Shown here: positions 11,101-16,646 of the stretch, piece by piece | Layout of the letters: each line of letters begins with the position of its first letter | Numbering within the stretch: position 1 is the stretch's first letter | Source: Paraphysomonas bandaiensis | Taxonomy: Eukaryota > Chrysophyceae | Direction: 5' to 3' | Assembly (NCBI GenBank): GCA_965644295.1 | Contig: CBFFRP010000644.1 | Coordinates: 1 to 39,701, forward strand | Length of the DNA: 39,701 nucleotides | The notes under the pieces: model-generated | Told to the model about the DNA's origin: nothing | The model's input: only the letters and a program-made list of their open reading frames with translations | Database searches by the model: none | Translations under genes and position numbers: made by a program

Positions 11101-13309
11101 GCATGCCTGGTGTGTCGACTACGTCACCACCTCCGCAACACACCTACGCTACAAATGTGCATCCCCAGACTGTAAACTGTTAGTGCTTAACACACAAGTA
11201 CTCCCGACACTACTCTACAAGGCCACCAAAGCCTCCTGGACGTACGACAGATACCTGGACATAGACAAACTCCTTGCACGAGCAGCCAGGAAGGTCCTCC
11301 GACTACCCCCAGGATACCCCACAGCCCTCATCTATCTGCCCACGAAATACAAAGGACTTGGCCTGCGTAAGTTCTCCACATGGGCCCAGACCCAAAAGTG
11401 GCACACACTCCAAAGGGCCATCACCCTGGGGGGGGAACCCAAGCGAGCCGCCATATCCATCTTAAAACGTCACGATCACAATCGCCCAGACATCGACCTG
11501 TACATCACTAGCCTGGTCCAATGGGGACACCAGCTCGGAATTCGACTGCAGCCCCCATCCCCGGCCACGCCCCAATTCCGAGAAACCATCGACAAGGTCC
11601 AAACCCAACTCCAACTACACAACAATCATCCACACGACTTTCAAGCCATCTTCACTGATGGTTCCTTCACTCGCACAAACCTCTCTCCTGCTCATCTCCT
11701 CGGCGACGCTCACGTACAGCACGCAACACACTATGGGGGGGCAGCAATTGTCTGGCTCCCACCCAAAACCAACTGGAGCACAGGAATAACCAAAATCCTT
11801 CGACTTACAGCCCCCGAGCATACCTTACCCGGGATAACCCCATACACCTACGAGACCCTGGCAATGTCAGCAGCCCTCACGTTCTCGAAACTCATATCCC
11901 CCACCGTACCTATGTGCACCGACTGCCAAGCAGTCCAAACACGAACCACGGAAGCTCTCTCTCGTCGGCGGCGGGCCCTCGGCACAAAGCCCCAGGGCAT
12001 CTTTTACGAATGCCTCGCCACAGGAAATCACCGGCAGCGACCAATACGATGGGTCCGCTCCCATCCAGAACGCCGAACACAAGATCGGAACAACTGGACC
12101 TACAACGACTATGGCATTTACATAGCTGACGCTGCCGCCAGTGGAGAGTGGTCGGCGATTGACAAAATATTAGGCGGCACAAACTACAGCGTGGTCACGA
12201 CTGAGATCACACACCTCATCGACGAATTCCTCACTGCCGGCCAATGGCAATGGAGAAGATACGACAAATTCCTCCACACCGACTGTGGTCCCATGCTAGG
12301 GGATGTCACCGAACTCCAACACCAATGGGACCTCCACCAATACATCCTCACGCGTGACGGCACGTACCCCACAAGCGCAAGCCGAGACTCGCAGTACTGG
12401 ACACGCAGCGGCACCAGGCTCCCAAACAAACTCCATCCCCTCAAGCCCAATAATTCGCCCAACTGCTATGTCCCATTCCACGACCGCATCCGCGAAACTG
12501 CATATGTCTGGGACAAATCATACGCGATGGGCAGAAATAGGGCCAAGGGCAAACATGGAGACGAACTCACAACAGCAGCCAAATGCACAGACTGTGACCA
12601 CAACCTGGACAACATGGCGCATATGCTCCTCCACTGTCCACACCCTGAGATCGCCCAACTACGTGAACATGCCTTCCACACACAGCAAACCCAGCTTACA
12701 AAACTCCACGGGCAACGACAACCCATCCCCTGGTTCCAAACCGCCCTACAGAGACTGGCGAGGGCTGCCTGGGATCCCACCACACCCCAGGTTGAGAGAT
12801 ACTGGACCGGACAACTAACAGCCTCGCAACTGGCAAATGCTTTCGGACACAACATCTCCACCACGTTACACGACCACCAGTTCCATAAACTCGAGAAATC
12901 CGTCACCAAAGTCCTGCTCCCCCTCTACAATGGAGGAATAAACATGCTCAAAAACAGAGGATGTCGATTTCACAGTAACGATGCGACAGCAATGACACCA
13001 ACCTCGACTCATGCCAGCTCACAACAATGTCACACAAACCCTACCACCAACCCGACGATCCTCCAGCTACTTAAAGCAACATCCACCCCCAGAGCCGTGC
13101 CCCACACGAGACCCCGCCCCCAGCGCAAGCCTGCCAACCCGCTCCGGAGGCAGACAACACTCATCTCTGACAGAACCGCAACCACAACTAGTACTCCCAA
13201 ACCCTCCGCTAACGCACATCCACAGAATGGCACGTCACCCCCCACACCCCGACTCGCATGCGGATATGGACCACCAGATACACTACCCAAAGGACGACCA
13301 CCAGACTAA
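2153..13309 (+). CDS. LINE ORF2/readthrough polyprotein: SET-OTU-OTU-SET-EN-RT-RNaseH-CCHC
   Basis: This 3,718-codon frame encodes the enzymes for target-primed reverse transcription plus four accessory domains. In residues from the ATG at 2153 the order is: repeated peptide region 50-310; basic segment 365-440; SET1 ~500-635; OTU1 ~770-955; Pro-rich linker; unassigned helical region ~1150-1420; OTU2 ~1465-1645; SET2 ~1823-1946; APE endonuclease ~2000-2280; RT ~2640-2960 with YADD at 2888-2891; RNase H ~3160-3340; CCHC finger 3478-3495. The frame is continuous with ORF1 apart from one UGA, so it may be made as a readthrough fusion of up to about 4,430 residues. Alternatively it could start internally, for example at the ATG at 3179, just ahead of the first SSDxSGDGP motif. 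It is far longer than typical LINE ORF2 proteins (about 1,000-1,500 aa). Confidence 0.9.
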   Translation: MRLPVQPTTHPPTSVRQPEAHTHPLLTRRSDPSQHTRLCPLHTLPNPPHQICNLTGSLTEEKQCRLHSGLSTALGHHLGSLQPLIPRITEGTAVDMLCGPLNSLFTAHGVATLTHHSFSLLHVHTLTAIIHITHLLNTAPARQWTVETSCRFSKNLFMAHSPPLYLDPPHHPQTHPHHTLHTPPHQTYNLTGRLTEAKPCSLHRGLSTTLGPHLYSSQPRITRINKRTAVDMLCGPLNSLFTAHGVVTQTYHLLSPLHVHTLTDILRITQLLLLITSLLHLNPPAQTQWTVEMACRNSMNLFMAHGLAPRIVHPHTPLPTTNTTQIHPLYSSSSSQYPLYSHMTHPSALRQGVGFSSDASGDGPKPKSQEVKRKQNAKKKERRKRLKRLFLQGEITDIPQHLKRRCLRDRRRRLQHHSRVWEAHIQHHLRKRTAPGQTIAPAVFNILDQRPTPWLMRTRQPLRPTSESAHPDAVDYYRAHPNGDTRFQILRGCQKPNITCDNSQRGVWAVENIPTGTPLFPYVGHYITGTPSASTYLLQLREEEKYIQAEPAMVDYGYVAFRKPSDPLPKRIPRAFGACCNTIPVEDLGTRVYNARIRPRDENDLSDCIFIDACADIHPQEEILLDYGDGHLISRTNKTPDECLRAYRAYLRTAEAPDTHPPSIRRSPRLRTTATATHNPRHPQGSTTTKASAVTSRKQPRAHTPPKAAFVDDTTEQWTFYSPSGLIAMTLYPSELQRLLELSRASATRSTIKTLVATCLKKGEICTARKYTTAEVNTTPGNGFCGIGALGPLLPEYSTIHSTRPTKGPLLNPDDPIDNEYLQELLNYSQAVIISLSDQIIEEVGDRAVLDFLLELIDAYRIALSADVPTKTGLPPQYWAQTDALMLMAETHGIHIRIWQDPTLPTEPVFLNPNWATWASHHRTFLPDTERKTPKDIFCCNQHFFLDLREPAEAELHRLMELLPHLYADRLAPSLPLVPAHTHAARTQQGPEYASDSSGDGPSTHPHLHKHPPTQNPPRPRQFGPGYSSDDSGDGPRKRRPRKPPNEPQPPKTPGHTHKPDAHTTTPAPDTTRQPPGRRRHSLTLADYFPPIPPPKADTRSTPADQPTLSPTEQTSIANTLDIPPSQDRPTPRVSSSPPPLLPQPARREATPFTSSLTNAWTAYDNTHRVAVSLREDLLRHIHNTVMAGTTNWSQLLQIIHDDANYIQVANFDWEDDYRATIARGLDALAATYQIHTAPSPGHYPNVPLQTAEDAKALHRFIAHLQRICLASGQAHTSRLLHTLQCAHKALTTMPPQRCALSADHHMEITDVQTLLQLLRTNFRLWRETSGSLSSGWVMLHNHHNHDPKAATTHNVAVTNKHYFLLRIPDIGSKLDEAHCRAKSALSHFIHHAAQRTPQPHPRKEHQPQAALPTPTPLTISAGHLTLSTTQRGARAITARLVEPGTRNSPRTAIQTAGRVLRVHITTASVQAAHRIPANGYCAYGTLYRLHTLCVGMRHTANHWNLDLQKPEHRLHLGHWLSQIRTAALDSPHCTPTILSKTAHAIHSLTVKHSPTYATPQDIQHWLSVRELHILSSYIGPVTTWTADGDNITIVGIPDAPITHSPAWTSDELRDAITDDRPHLVLHDAHYYHLNPRGLAAELDNALLDLEAAFLCPQLYRPPSPTELSTGNTAPPAPLPPKQPQQSITHSTTPWPPTPTNCTTPNLPRRGPHVSTPLTSPGKYSQHRTSTTAGSSPPDAPPRIPHLRDVPGARRAKGKKARNPTPVPTRKQPARTARTTSSYAEDPDEVQTHAIYRPRATFNTLLQTAHPPLPLTWDTTLRYKVLVGTADTVTKGNALYAGEPIPAHTIISEYTGHRLPITEARSTGYTSDYLVQDAKGTFAIDARDKRSKSILCAAGYINDPLQARAANVEFHTKKDKIYIRTTRNIATHEELLVHYGYRYWQHPKWPLEILLQAREAYADDVEFCTQEWQDLIASKQSHAQATPKPPEPNHSLVSCTTTFIFSTWNVNGNPSNNPGKIEAILHYIRTHQIDCLYLLDVRLSQNQALYLADYIQDQIPGALVCNFLNSTRKQGPNDPHMGGTIAVISEAWKGRVRHTGSDCTGLGLISRIEFHTGRPNREERFTTIGVYLPPKPATDGPCTLWASLKAFGKNAHRNGATGPYDILTNILSKWITKARANNHTVLVGGDFNATLEGQTGKRDLRGLARSLQLTAPLIQTLDQEAPYHTFYWKDRGISRIDHILHSPLPTHFHNTRNGCHTSDAIAAAPFDHRPVWIQVDISGTGPTLPKERHRQIPPRLNINPADHDMVEEFQTHLHKHHHKLSTLPTHPHPAENAAIKLALLHRITLEAAHDTRHADRTKKNGIHAKCQRKRSRFKDGFSAEMRVLQMALHLIVYLKRKLFTRSGHLHPRVTDAYLYSIVRRGICRWERTTAALDRSSEDHDRPPTAIIRAAIDPRQILTWTTTNVTGKAFDNLRDSLMRMLHGRARAEMRKRMTTRTHALQAQLETQQIRKILQSIGLKRKQTPALTRLTLEDGATITIPSEIQEALNKHFTAHHAFPKGMDPTAHRLHYDDNWWRELTAGENLHNPLHPNSAIPIQHHSGLRKLCETKVGSSTSAKIQEALRQQISIHEFHSTLDNMAKDKAPGPSMVTTNMIKSWTPQVKIEVLGLLQTLWTHRHIPHWWKDRVMTPLLKKPGNTSLKNLRPIGLLEVLRKLMTRIITHRLLQIWEDDDVLHPAQHGYRWRHGTDTAILRVLAATELAKLTGNAKICTFWDFQKAFDSIAPNLLKLAWARLGVPEDTIRWLSELDSEGRTYIWTPHMADHIDPKTLEELSQSDGSFLQHPDMGFSANRGVTQGGTESTVAWIVIFDMILCWSDLKDDSQDKAYADDLSQITNSIATAQMKADRLSSFCAFTGMQLAIAKTECIAIGSPFEVEAMLDTEPTITIRDWNWNPHTIPIRATTVPTKYLGVLLPFSSKDTDSHAWCVDYVTTSATHLRYKCASPDCKLLVLNTQVLPTLLYKATKASWTYDRYLDIDKLLARAARKVLRLPPGYPTALIYLPTKYKGLGLRKFSTWAQTQKWHTLQRAITLGGEPKRAAISILKRHDHNRPDIDLYITSLVQWGHQLGIRLQPPSPATPQFRETIDKVQTQLQLHNNHPHDFQAIFTDGSFTRTNLSPAHLLGDAHVQHATHYGGAAIVWLPPKTNWSTGITKILRLTAPEHTLPGITPYTYETLAMSAALTFSKLISPTVPMCTDCQAVQTRTTEALSRRRRALGTKPQGIFYECLATGNHRQRPIRWVRSHPERRTQDRNNWTYNDYGIYIADAAASGEWSAIDKILGGTNYSVVTTEITHLIDEFLTAGQWQWRRYDKFLHTDCGPMLGDVTELQHQWDLHQYILTRDGTYPTSASRDSQYWTRSGTRLPNKLHPLKPNNSPNCYVPFHDRIRETAYVWDKSYAMGRNRAKGKHGDELTTAAKCTDCDHNLDNMAHMLLHCPHPEIAQLREHAFHTQQTQLTKLHGQRQPIPWFQTALQRLARAAWDPTTPQVERYWTGQLTASQLANAFGHNISTTLHDHQFHKLEKSVTKVLLPLYNGGINMLKNRGCRFHSNDATAMTPTSTHASSQQCHTNPTTNPTILQLLKATSTPRAVPHTRPRPQRKPANPLRRQTTLISDRTATTTSTPKPSANAHPQNGTSPPTPRLACGYGPPDTLPKGRPPD
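2303..3080 (+). repeat. Diverged in-frame duplication with a four-copy VxxxC...LFxAHG peptide motif
   Basis: Two copies of a segment start near 2303 and 2711, offset by exactly 408 nt with no indel over about 220 nt. Their downstream parts (about 2579-2635 and 3014-3070) are offset by 435 nt, so the intervening indel is 27 nt, a multiple of three. Each copy encodes the peptide pattern V[DE]xxC-x5-LFxAH twice, for example AVDMLCGPLNSLFTAHG and TVETSCRFSKNLFMAHS. Preservation of frame across the indel and the shared peptide pattern suggest this stretch between the UGA and the first SET domain is translated. No known fold is recognised. Confidence 0.7.
3650..4057 (+). other. SET domain 1 in LINE polyprotein
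   Basis: Residues ~500-635 read as a SET (lysine methyltransferase-type) domain. GVWAVENIPTGTPLFPYVG (from residue 506) matches the start of SET, and EEILLDYGDGH (DYG at 626-628) matches the C-terminal motif with the conserved Tyr. The central pseudoknot motif, normally NHSxxPN, is degenerate here (FGACCNTIP). SET proteins use S-adenosylmethionine to methylate lysine; whether this copy is catalytic is uncertain. A role on chromatin at the target site, or on an element protein, is inference only. Confidence 0.75.
4460..5017 (+). other. OTU-type cysteine protease domain 1 in LINE polyprotein
   Basis: Residues ~770-955 fit the OTU fold. The nucleophile segment PGNGFCGIGAL places Cys785 in the usual (D/N)GxCxxxAL context, and the C-terminal catalytic His is probably His943 in CNQHFFLDL. 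OTU proteases remove ubiquitin, and in some viruses they also process polyproteins. To my knowledge OTU domains occur in a few LINE families, so OTU alone is not unprecedented. The combination with SET and the duplicate OTU downstream is the unusual part. Confidence 0.75.
6545..7087 (+). other. OTU-type cysteine protease domain 2 in LINE polyprotein
   Basis: Residues ~1465-1645 carry a second OTU-like domain. IPANGYCAYGTLYR contains the candidate nucleophile Cys1482, and HDAHYYHLNP contains the candidate catalytic His1630. It is clearly diverged from OTU1, so this is not a recent tandem duplication. Both catalytic residues appear to be kept, which suggests that both copies are under selection. 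Domain limits are estimates from motif positions. Confidence 0.7.
7619..7990 (+). other. SET domain 2 in LINE polyprotein
   Basis: Residues ~1823-1946 form a better preserved SET domain than SET1. The recognisable parts are KGNALYAGEPIPAHTIISEY near the start, GYINDPLQARAANVEF (1899-1914) in the position of the cofactor/pseudoknot motif, and EELLVHYGYRYW (1933-1944) with the catalytic-type Tyr1939 and the post-SET aromatic residues. The IND..AN.EF variant of the NHS motif is found in many non-histone and viral-type SET proteins. It directly precedes the endonuclease domain. Confidence 0.8.
8150..8992 (+). other. APE-like endonuclease domain of LINE
   Basis: Residues ~2000-2280 carry the AP-endonuclease (exonuclease-endonuclease-phosphatase) fold that nicks target DNA. 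Motifs in order are FSTWNVNG (2005-2012), GGDFNAT (Asp2190 and Asn2192), RIDHIL (Asp2241) and FDHRPV (Asp2271/His2272). The metal-binding glutamate that usually sits in a QE(T) motif is replaced here by LLDVRL, with Asp2040 at that position. The other catalytic residues are intact. This marks the element as an APE-type rather than a restriction-like-endonuclease LINE. Confidence 0.85.
10070..11032 (+). other. Reverse transcriptase domain of LINE
   Basis: Residues ~2640-2960 are a non-LTR reverse transcriptase. Visible motifs in order are DKAPGP (motif 0), LKNLRPIGLLEVLRKL (motif 2 region), AQHGYR, FWDFQKAFDS (Asp2776, motif A), GVTQGGTES (motif B) and AYADDLSQ (YADD 2888-2891, motif C), followed by KYLGVLL (motif D/E region). 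All three catalytic aspartates are present and the frame is uninterrupted. Confidence 0.95.
11630..12172 (+). other. RNase H domain of LINE
   Basis: Residues ~3160-3340 match RNase H1-type domains found downstream of RT in several LINE clades. The catalytic set is visible: Asp3169 in IFTDGS, Glu3234 in TYETLAM, Asp3257 in CTDCQAV and Asp3326 in YIADAAASGE. WVRSHPE before the last motif resembles the conserved His loop. The domain should degrade the RNA strand of the RNA-DNA hybrid. It appears intact. Confidence 0.85.
12584..12637 (+). other. C-terminal CCHC zinc finger of LINE
   Basis: Cys3478-x2-Cys3481-x8-His3490-x4-Cys3495 (CTDCDHNLDNMAHMLLHC) is the cysteine/histidine finger typically found after the RT/RNase H region of LINE ORF2 proteins. 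It is thought to bind nucleic acid. About 220 further residues, ending in a basic Pro/Thr-rich tail, follow before the stop. Confidence 0.75.
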
Positions 13310-13445
13310 ACTTAAAACAAGGGATGGTTGCACCAAGGTGCTTGCAGCAATGCACAAGCAGTCCCGAGATAAAGCATTTCATATTTTGTGTTACACTTTT
13401 AGTCTAAAGTAATAGCTAGATAAATGCAACAAGTTCTCTCATGTA
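13310..13445 (+). other. LINE 3' UTR with conserved tail hairpin
   Basis: The untranslated tail contains a 36-nt block at 13326-13361 that starts GGTTGCACC and ends GCACAAGCAG. Within it, GCTTG (13340-13344) can pair with CAAGC (13355-13359) around a 10-nt loop. The block matches 31 of 36 positions in two dispersed repeats lying in reverse orientation at 22729-22764 and 23693-23728. In stringent-type LINEs the RT recognises such a 3' tail stem-loop, so this is a candidate RT recognition element. The exact 3' end is not defined. Confidence 0.55.
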
Positions 13446-13459
13446 ATAATCAGATCTAT

Positions 13460-15403
13460 TTATATGGGTAACTTCCTCAAGTGTTCCCTCATTTCCGGCA
13501 ATACTTTGGCCATCTCCACCTGCTCCTCACACCTCTGCCGCAGCTCCGCTGTGATCTTCTCCACCACCCCTGGCGTCCTCATGCACCATTGGCAGAACTC
13601 CCCATAGCTCTTAGACCTCGCCTTCTCCACCTGCTGACTAGGGTCGACCTCTTCCTTGGCCTCTGCTTCCCTCCCCCTTCTCATGCTAGTGCGAGCCTCT
13701 TCCTCTCTTCCTGTCATACTCTCCTTCTCTACGGTCAACCAAGTCTCCTCATCACTGCTCACCTCGTCTGGATACTCTTCTCCCCATCGATCCATGTTCG
13801 GTCTTCCTTCCCCTCTCATCCACCTAACCTGATCTCTATAGCTTTTCAGAGGCGGTCCTATCTCCCTGAGCTCTCTCAATGCTACCTGAATGACCTCCTT
13901 CTGCTCCTCCAGATACATCAACCTCTCTGCCAACCTATTGCTGGTCGTGAGATAGTCCAGCAGCTCCGGTATCTTGTCCCTCTCCTGGCTCAGTAACTCG
14001 AAATCCATGTCTCGGCGCCCCCTGGTCCTTGCATGTTGGATGATCCCCAGCCACGACACATAGAACTCTCTTTGTATATCTGGTACTCCCTCCTTCACTG
14101 CAGCCATCTTCAGCTCCTCCATCAATCTATCCAATACCCCCCTGTACGTGCCTTCCGTCATCCTCTCTCTCACATTCTGTATCTCTCTCCTCACCAGCCT
14201 CTCACTCTGCCATACATACTTGTCTTGATGTTCTGGTTCCACCGGCTTCACCAGATGTAGCAGCATATTCCTCTGAAGCATGTTCCGGGTCTCCTGTGAT
14301 AGTCCCACGGGTTTCGAGGCTACCTGAATGTCCTCCTGCATCCATCCTCCATCTCGTCTGCTCTCCTCCCCATCTGTTCTCCGTCTACCACTGGACCTAC
14401 TTCCCATACTCCACTCATCCTGTGACAACATCTCCTCTCCTCGTCTTCTTCTCCCGCCCCCTACTCCCATTGCAGCCAACTCCTCCATCACTGGTGTACT
14501 TCGATACTCTTCCCCTATCTCCCTTCTGGCTGGTGTCTTTGGATAGTCGTCCCCTCTTTCTCCTCTATGAGACTGCCAATGCTCTGCTCCTGTGGCCTCC
14601 CTCCTACTCGTCGGTGTCTGCCCCTCTTCCCTCATTATCTTCCCTTCTCTCCGACCTCCTCTATACCAGCATACCCAACACTGTGTAGCATACTTCGGCG
14701 CTGATCCTGCCTTCAGTACTGCCTGGCAGCTCCTACACTTACGATCAAATATGAGAGTCTCTGTCCGTGGATTCCCTCTCATCTCTATCACAGGCTGATC
14801 TCTTGCTTTCTCTGTCGCATACTTCTGACGCACCCACACCCATGATGGAATATCTGCAGGCCTGCTCTCCCTCTCTTCCTGCTCCAATTCCCCTAGCCGC
14901 ATCTTCTCACTAAACAATTTCCTGGTGGTTTCCATACCCCTCTCTCCGGTCTCTCTCGCTCGTACAGGCATTCCTGTTAGTGGGTCTCCCTCGTCTGACT
15001 CTTGATAGTCTGGAGCCCCACTCCAATCTCTGTACAGTCTCTCCATTGTGGCCCCCATCCCTGGCCTGCCCTTGTTGCTGTGTCTACTCCCGTCCCCACG
15101 GTTGTAGACTGGTTCCTCCAATGGGGCCGTCCCTTGGCCGGTCCCGGTATCCCCCCATGCCTCGGAGAGTAATGTGTCCCGTGCACTGTCCACATCGTCC
15201 TCCCATTGCTCTGCCCTTCGCTCTTCCCCCCTTTGGGATCGTTGCCATGAAATTCCGCTGCCCCCTCTTCGTCGTGGCTGATCAAGTCCACTGGTTCGCG
15301 AGGGCAGCCCACGTTGTCCACCACATGAGACGATCGGAGATGTGGGGGTCCTTGGCAGAGGGCTTTGCCTTGTTGATGCATCAGTTGGGTACCTTGTGCT
15401 CAT
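13460..15403 (-). CDS. Unrecognised 647-aa Arg/Glu-rich protein with C2C2 finger
   Basis: A single open frame of 647 codons runs toward the LINE, its stop lying ~150 bp from the LINE stop. The protein is very rich in Arg, Glu and Gly. A possible zinc ribbon is formed by Cys223-x2-Cys226-x15-Cys242-x2-Cys245. The C-terminal half (about 375-520) is predicted from sequence to be mostly helical with heptad-like leucines. No transposase, RT, protease or other enzyme motif was recognised. The intron-less long frame and the location beside a retrotransposon suggest a Gag- or ORF1-like protein of another mobile element, but this is inference. The sense strand is purine-rich, unlike the A/C-rich LINE, which argues against a shared origin. 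It could also be a host gene. Confidence 0.55.
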   Translation of the reverse strand: MSTRYPTDASTRQSPLPRTPTSPIVSCGGQRGLPSRTSGLDQPRRRGGSGISWQRSQRGEERRAEQWEDDVDSARDTLLSEAWGDTGTGQGTAPLEEPVYNRGDGSRHSNKGRPGMGATMERLYRDWSGAPDYQESDEGDPLTGMPVRARETGERGMETTRKLFSEKMRLGELEQEERESRPADIPSWVWVRQKYATEKARDQPVIEMRGNPRTETLIFDRKCRSCQAVLKAGSAPKYATQCWVCWYRGGRREGKIMREEGQTPTSRREATGAEHWQSHRGERGDDYPKTPARREIGEEYRSTPVMEELAAMGVGGGRRRRGEEMLSQDEWSMGSRSSGRRRTDGEESRRDGGWMQEDIQVASKPVGLSQETRNMLQRNMLLHLVKPVEPEHQDKYVWQSERLVRREIQNVRERMTEGTYRGVLDRLMEELKMAAVKEGVPDIQREFYVSWLGIIQHARTRGRRDMDFELLSQERDKIPELLDYLTTSNRLAERLMYLEEQKEVIQVALRELREIGPPLKSYRDQVRWMRGEGRPNMDRWGEEYPDEVSSDEETWLTVEKESMTGREEEARTSMRRGREAEAKEEVDPSQQVEKARSKSYGEFCQWCMRTPGVVEKITAELRQRCEEQVEMAKVLPEMREHLRKLPI

Positions 15404-15655
15404 ACCCGCGGATAACTTCTTACTACGTGCAATGACGTCTGATCTTACTAGGTGCCTGTTAGATGCTATTAAACAGACCCTTAAGCTCTGATAATCGTAT
15501 AACTATCAATTATTAGAACTATCCTTACTTATGCTCTCATAACCTTAAAGAGTGACTCACATAGCAATCTTGCACTTACAAGCTGGCTCTACACTTAAGC
15601 ACCCATATCATACTCATCACCATCGTATCTCTACAGTTATCGTAATGCTGTCCCT
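15404..15655. other. Upstream region of the 647-aa ORF; no gene seen
   Basis: The 5' flank of the minus-strand ORF. It is AT-rich with scattered CA/TA tracts. No ORF with recognisable content, tRNA-like fold or clear promoter was found. Confidence 0.4.
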
Positions 15656-15659
15656 GTAG

Positions 15660-15755
15660 TCGTACTTATCTACTACTCATCGTACCTATCTACTACTCAT
15701 CGTACCTATCCACTACTCATCGTACCTATCTACTACTTATCGTACCTCATACCCA
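15660..15755. repeat. 20-bp tandem repeat, about 4.5 copies
   Basis: The unit cgtacctatctactactcat is repeated with 0-2 changes per copy. It lies in the intergenic stretch between the 647-aa ORF and the potassium channel gene. The following ~50 bp are rich in tacgtac/cgtactc and look like a decayed continuation. Confidence 0.8.
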
Positions 15756-16646
15756 CTTACATACGTACTCACGTACTCAAGTACATACGTACACACCTAC
15801 CTCCACCCAACAGCTACCCTACCACCGTATACTCACTGTAGTCAGGATACACTCACCCCACGATATATGGGACTACATGCGGATTTGTCACAGATGTACT
15901 ATTCACAGTTTACCGTTAAGCGCATATTTCTGTCACCCACTCGAGGGTGGCAACTTCTGATTATCCCGATTGCTATATCCCTGCGATTGATTCATAGATT
16001 AAGTTGTCTCACCAATGCGCCTCAACGACAGCAAGCACATTGAACCAAACTGCCATCGAACCAATCATATGCTTCCAATCCCATTCCTACCTGCTGCTGG
16101 TGATAATTACTATCAGTTACGGTTATTTCCGGTATATCACTGTATAAACCGTATAATAGGAAGTGAAACGTCAAGAAATGGAAGCGTGTCCTCCAATAAG
16201 AAGCGCATGTGGCCTGCTGCTGGATGTATATATCAGTGTGGTCTACAGCAGTGTATTCTACTGCACTATGCGTATGTATGTATGGCACTGCGTATGTATG
16301 GGAATCCCTGTAGAGTATGCTGCTGTTTTATGGACTGCTAGAGAAGGAAGGAATAACATCACTCACATATACGAGCAACTGGAGAGGTCGATCACTGTGC
16401 CACTTGTCAGCCTGCTTCATTATATACTGAAGAGGTATACACATGAAGTGAGATTATTCCTGTCTGTCATCGTATTAAAGGGATTGACTGTCAGTGAACA
16501 GCACATACACTGAGGATGGATATAATGGACATGCTGTAAACTACAATTAACTATTAGTGGCTCTTATCTCTACGCAACAGAGTAATTAAAGAAGAGATTA
16601 TCATATTCTGATTAAGTAGTGAGGGATTAAAGAAACATTTGCAACC
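15756..16646. other. Intergenic region upstream of the potassium channel gene
   Basis: No supported gene. ORFs here are short, overlap on both strands and lack family features. A stretch at about 16225-16300 is rich in acagcagt, gtatgtatg and tactgcac words resembling those before the UBX/exchanger gene pair. Because this sequence ends just before the channel ATG, it should contain its promoter, but no canonical TATA box is evident. Confidence 0.4.

Larger units (their letters stand above)
1..13445 (+). mobile_element. Giant APE-type non-LTR retrotransposon (LINE) with SET and OTU domains
   Basis: A LINE-like element fills the first third of the window. Reading 5' to 3' it has an A/C-rich leader, ORF1, one in-frame UGA, a very long downstream frame with SET, OTU, OTU, SET, APE endonuclease, reverse transcriptase, RNase H and a CCHC finger, then a 3' UTR of about 100-140 nt. 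No LTRs, integrase or poly(A) tail are seen. The sense strand is rich in C and A and poor in G throughout. The left end may lie outside the window, and the right end is placed only approximately, between the stop at 13309 and the opposing ORF that ends at 13460. APE plus RT plus RNase H places it with the I/R1/LOA/Tad-type LINEs; accessory SET domains are not part of any LINE layout I can name with confidence. All catalytic frames are intact, so it looks young or active. Confidence 0.9.

Noticed and set aside
15660-15755. CRISPR array
   Set aside because: The 20-bp units are directly adjacent without unique spacers, and the genome is eukaryotic.
16015-16513. Overlapping 88-116-codon ORFs upstream of the channel gene
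   Set aside because: They overlap on both strands and consist of low-complexity Tyr/Cys/His-rich peptides typical of non-coding AT-rich DNA.
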